64,000 nucleotides of DNA from Pseudoalteromonas sp. Z1A8 (GTDB lineage: Bacteria; Pseudomonadota; Gammaproteobacteria; Enterobacterales; Alteromonadaceae). The stretch covers positions 85,892 to 149,891 of the forward strand of contig NZ_WTLB01000003.1 in assembly GCF_011378855.1 (NCBI RefSeq), in the 5' to 3' direction. The notes below the pieces were generated by a model, which ran no database searches, was not told where the DNA came from, and saw only the letters and a list, made by a program, of their open reading frames with translations. Every line of letters starts with the position of its first letter. Positions within the stretch are counted from its first letter, which is position 1. Below are positions 62,904-64,000 of this stretch, piece by piece. A program made the position numbers and the translations under genes.

Positions 62904-63848
62904 ATGCTTAGCAATATTGTTCAAAATCACTTGGACTTTATTGCCTTTATACTAGCGCTCCTTGCTGAGCGCTTTATTCCTCTTGTTAGCTGGTATCACC
63001 CCAATACTGCGTTAAATGCTGTTTTTAGTGCTATTGGCAAACGCATATACAAAAGCAAAGAACCTAAAAGTTATCAATATTTAGCAGCTATACTCGCAAG
63101 CACGCTTATTTTAAGTGTTATTCTCATTATTGTAGTGTTACTGCTCGAGTTTGCTTTTTACCCAGAGTTGCTCGCAGGCCTTATTTTATATTTATGCCTT
63201 GAAAGTAAAAGTGTTGATAAAAAAGCACTCCGTATTGCAAAGCTCACTAAACAAAATCAAAAGTCGACTGCGCGCGAATTGCTAAAGCCACTACTTGCTC
63301 GTGAAGTTAATAGACTTTCATCCTCAGGCATTATCAAAGCATTAATAGAGAGCTTAATACTACGCACTGCTCGATATTATTTCGTAGTCATATTTATATT
63401 TCTAGCATTTGGCCCTATTGCAGCCCTCGCCTATCGATTGCTTACCTTAATACAACACGCGTGGCGTAGTGGCATATCCCCAAATAGCTACTTTTTAAAA
63501 CCACTTAAAATTTTCCTATTTATTATTGAATATATACCGGTGCGCTTACTGGCTTTAACTATTGCAGCAAGTAAAGCAAGTAAGCAAAGCATGCATTACA
63601 TAAAGCATTATGGCAGGCACTTTTATCAAACGAATACTGGGTGGCTACTCAGTACATGCTCGGCATCACTTGGCGTGCAACTAGGCGGGCCTGCGGTTTA
63701 CTTTGGTACTCGCTTTAATAAAATGCGTATTGGTGCTGATAGACTACCTACTCCCGAAGATGTGCCCGTAATAATTAATAGGTTGAATCAGGCGCGTGTA
63801 TTTTGGTTGTTAGTAATTATAAGCATCGAAATATTAAAAGTGATTTAG
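62904..63848 (+). CDS. CobD/CbiB-like membrane protein
   Basis: 314 residues with about four to five TM helices. LAERFIPLVSWYHPNTALNA, the mid-region SSSGIIKALIESLILRTARY and the C-terminal GVQLGGPAVYFGTRFNKMRI follow the adenosylcobinamide-phosphate synthase (CbiB/CobD) family, in a divergent form. In Vibrio and Shewanella a CbiB-like gene lies between mtnN and btuF (from memory), consistent with cobinamide salvage. Starts on the base after the mtnN TAA, so translation is coupled. Whether it is a catalytic CbiB or a derived paralogue is not settled by eye. Confidence 0.8.
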   Translation: MLSNIVQNHLDFIAFILALLAERFIPLVSWYHPNTALNAVFSAIGKRIYKSKEPKSYQYLAAILASTLILSVILIIVVLLLEFAFYPELLAGLILYLCLESKSVDKKALRIAKLTKQNQKSTARELLKPLLAREVNRLSSSGIIKALIESLILRTARYYFVVIFIFLAFGPIAALAYRLLTLIQHAWRSGISPNSYFLKPLKIFLFIIEYIPVRLLALTIAASKASKQSMHYIKHYGRHFYQTNTGWLLSTCSASLGVQLGGPAVYFGTRFNKMRIGADRLPTPEDVPVIINRLNQARVFWLLVIISIEILKVI

Positions 63849-63924
63849 TGACTATTTAGTGACTACCTCGTAACTATTTACAGACCCCAAAATACAAGCA
63901 CAAAAAAACCAGCCTAGGCTTAAC

Positions 63925-63966
63925 ACCGATCAGTTAAGGTATTTTTGATCGGTTGACCGATCTTTT
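63925..63966 (+). terminator. Alternative hairpins at window end, terminator with T-tail
   Basis: Segments ACCGATCA (63925-63932), TGATCGGT (63946-63953) and ACCGATC (63956-63962, then TTTT) are mutually complementary, so the middle one can pair with either neighbour. The second pairing gives a terminator-like hairpin with a two-base loop. Confidence 0.5.
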
Positions 63967-64000
63967 GGTTGCTTCACAATACCCTTATCATCTTTTGATT

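Overview
The window looks like core chromosome of an AT-rich marine gammaproteobacterium of the Alteromonadales, most probably Pseudoalteromonas. This is inferred from gene content and synteny (pepA-holC-valS, rpsF-priB-rpsR-rplI-dnaB-alr, ygfB-pepP-ubiH-ubiI with 6S RNA, mutY-yggX-trmB, mtnN-cobD-like) and from visibly low GC; no database search was made. I saw no prophage, plasmid, CRISPR array or intact insertion sequence. The only mobile-type DNA is a few short non-coding inverted- or direct-repeat elements.

Layout. 1-5.1 kb: an OMF-MFP-RND efflux operon (permease cut by the left edge) and a LysR regulator divergent from an Old Yellow Enzyme at 5.2-6.3 kb. 6.6-8.1 kb: two small secreted, very basic proteins whose upstream regions share the same two regulatory motifs. 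8.3-17.7 kb: RDD protein, lptFG, pepA, holC-valS and a FadL-type porin. 18-23.3 kb: a small membrane protein overlapping an HD-GYP gene tail to tail, an OlsF-like fused acyltransferase, a MITE, and a TANGO2/DinB pair. 23.5-26.2 kb: tRNA-Arg, a small HTH protein and a probable thiamine-salvage group (YkoF-like protein, PnuC-type transporter, APH-fold kinase). 26.3-32.5 kb: alr, dnaB, an ECF sigma operon with a DUF4097-like protein, and the rplI-rpsR-priB-rpsF operon. 32.6-34.2 kb: an esterase gene broken by one in-frame TGA and flanked by two copies of a short repeat. 34.3-39 kb: ubiI-ubiH-pepP-ygfB and the 6S RNA gene.

39-45 kb: a second complete OMF-MFP-RND operon. 45-47.4 kb: an exported acetolactate decarboxylase, a double ABM-domain protein and a nitroreductase. 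47.6-48.5 kb: six alternating tRNA-Thr(TGT)/tRNA-Phe(GAA) genes behind a strong promoter with a decayed tRNA at its front. 48.7-60.2 kb: a hybrid histidine kinase, yggX-mutY, trmB, rsmC, a second kinase, and arcA and arcB facing each other. 60.4-64 kb: folE2, a DUF2726-type protein, mtnN and a CobD/CbiB-like membrane protein, ending in overlapping hairpins.

The best candidates for something undescribed are the paired secreted-protein genes with CpxR-like boxes, the exported AlsD neighbourhood, the YkoF-PnuC-kinase group, the tRNA array with its promoter-proximal remnant, and the head-on arcA/arcB pair whose stop codons are built into a shared hairpin. All functions come from reading motifs by eye.
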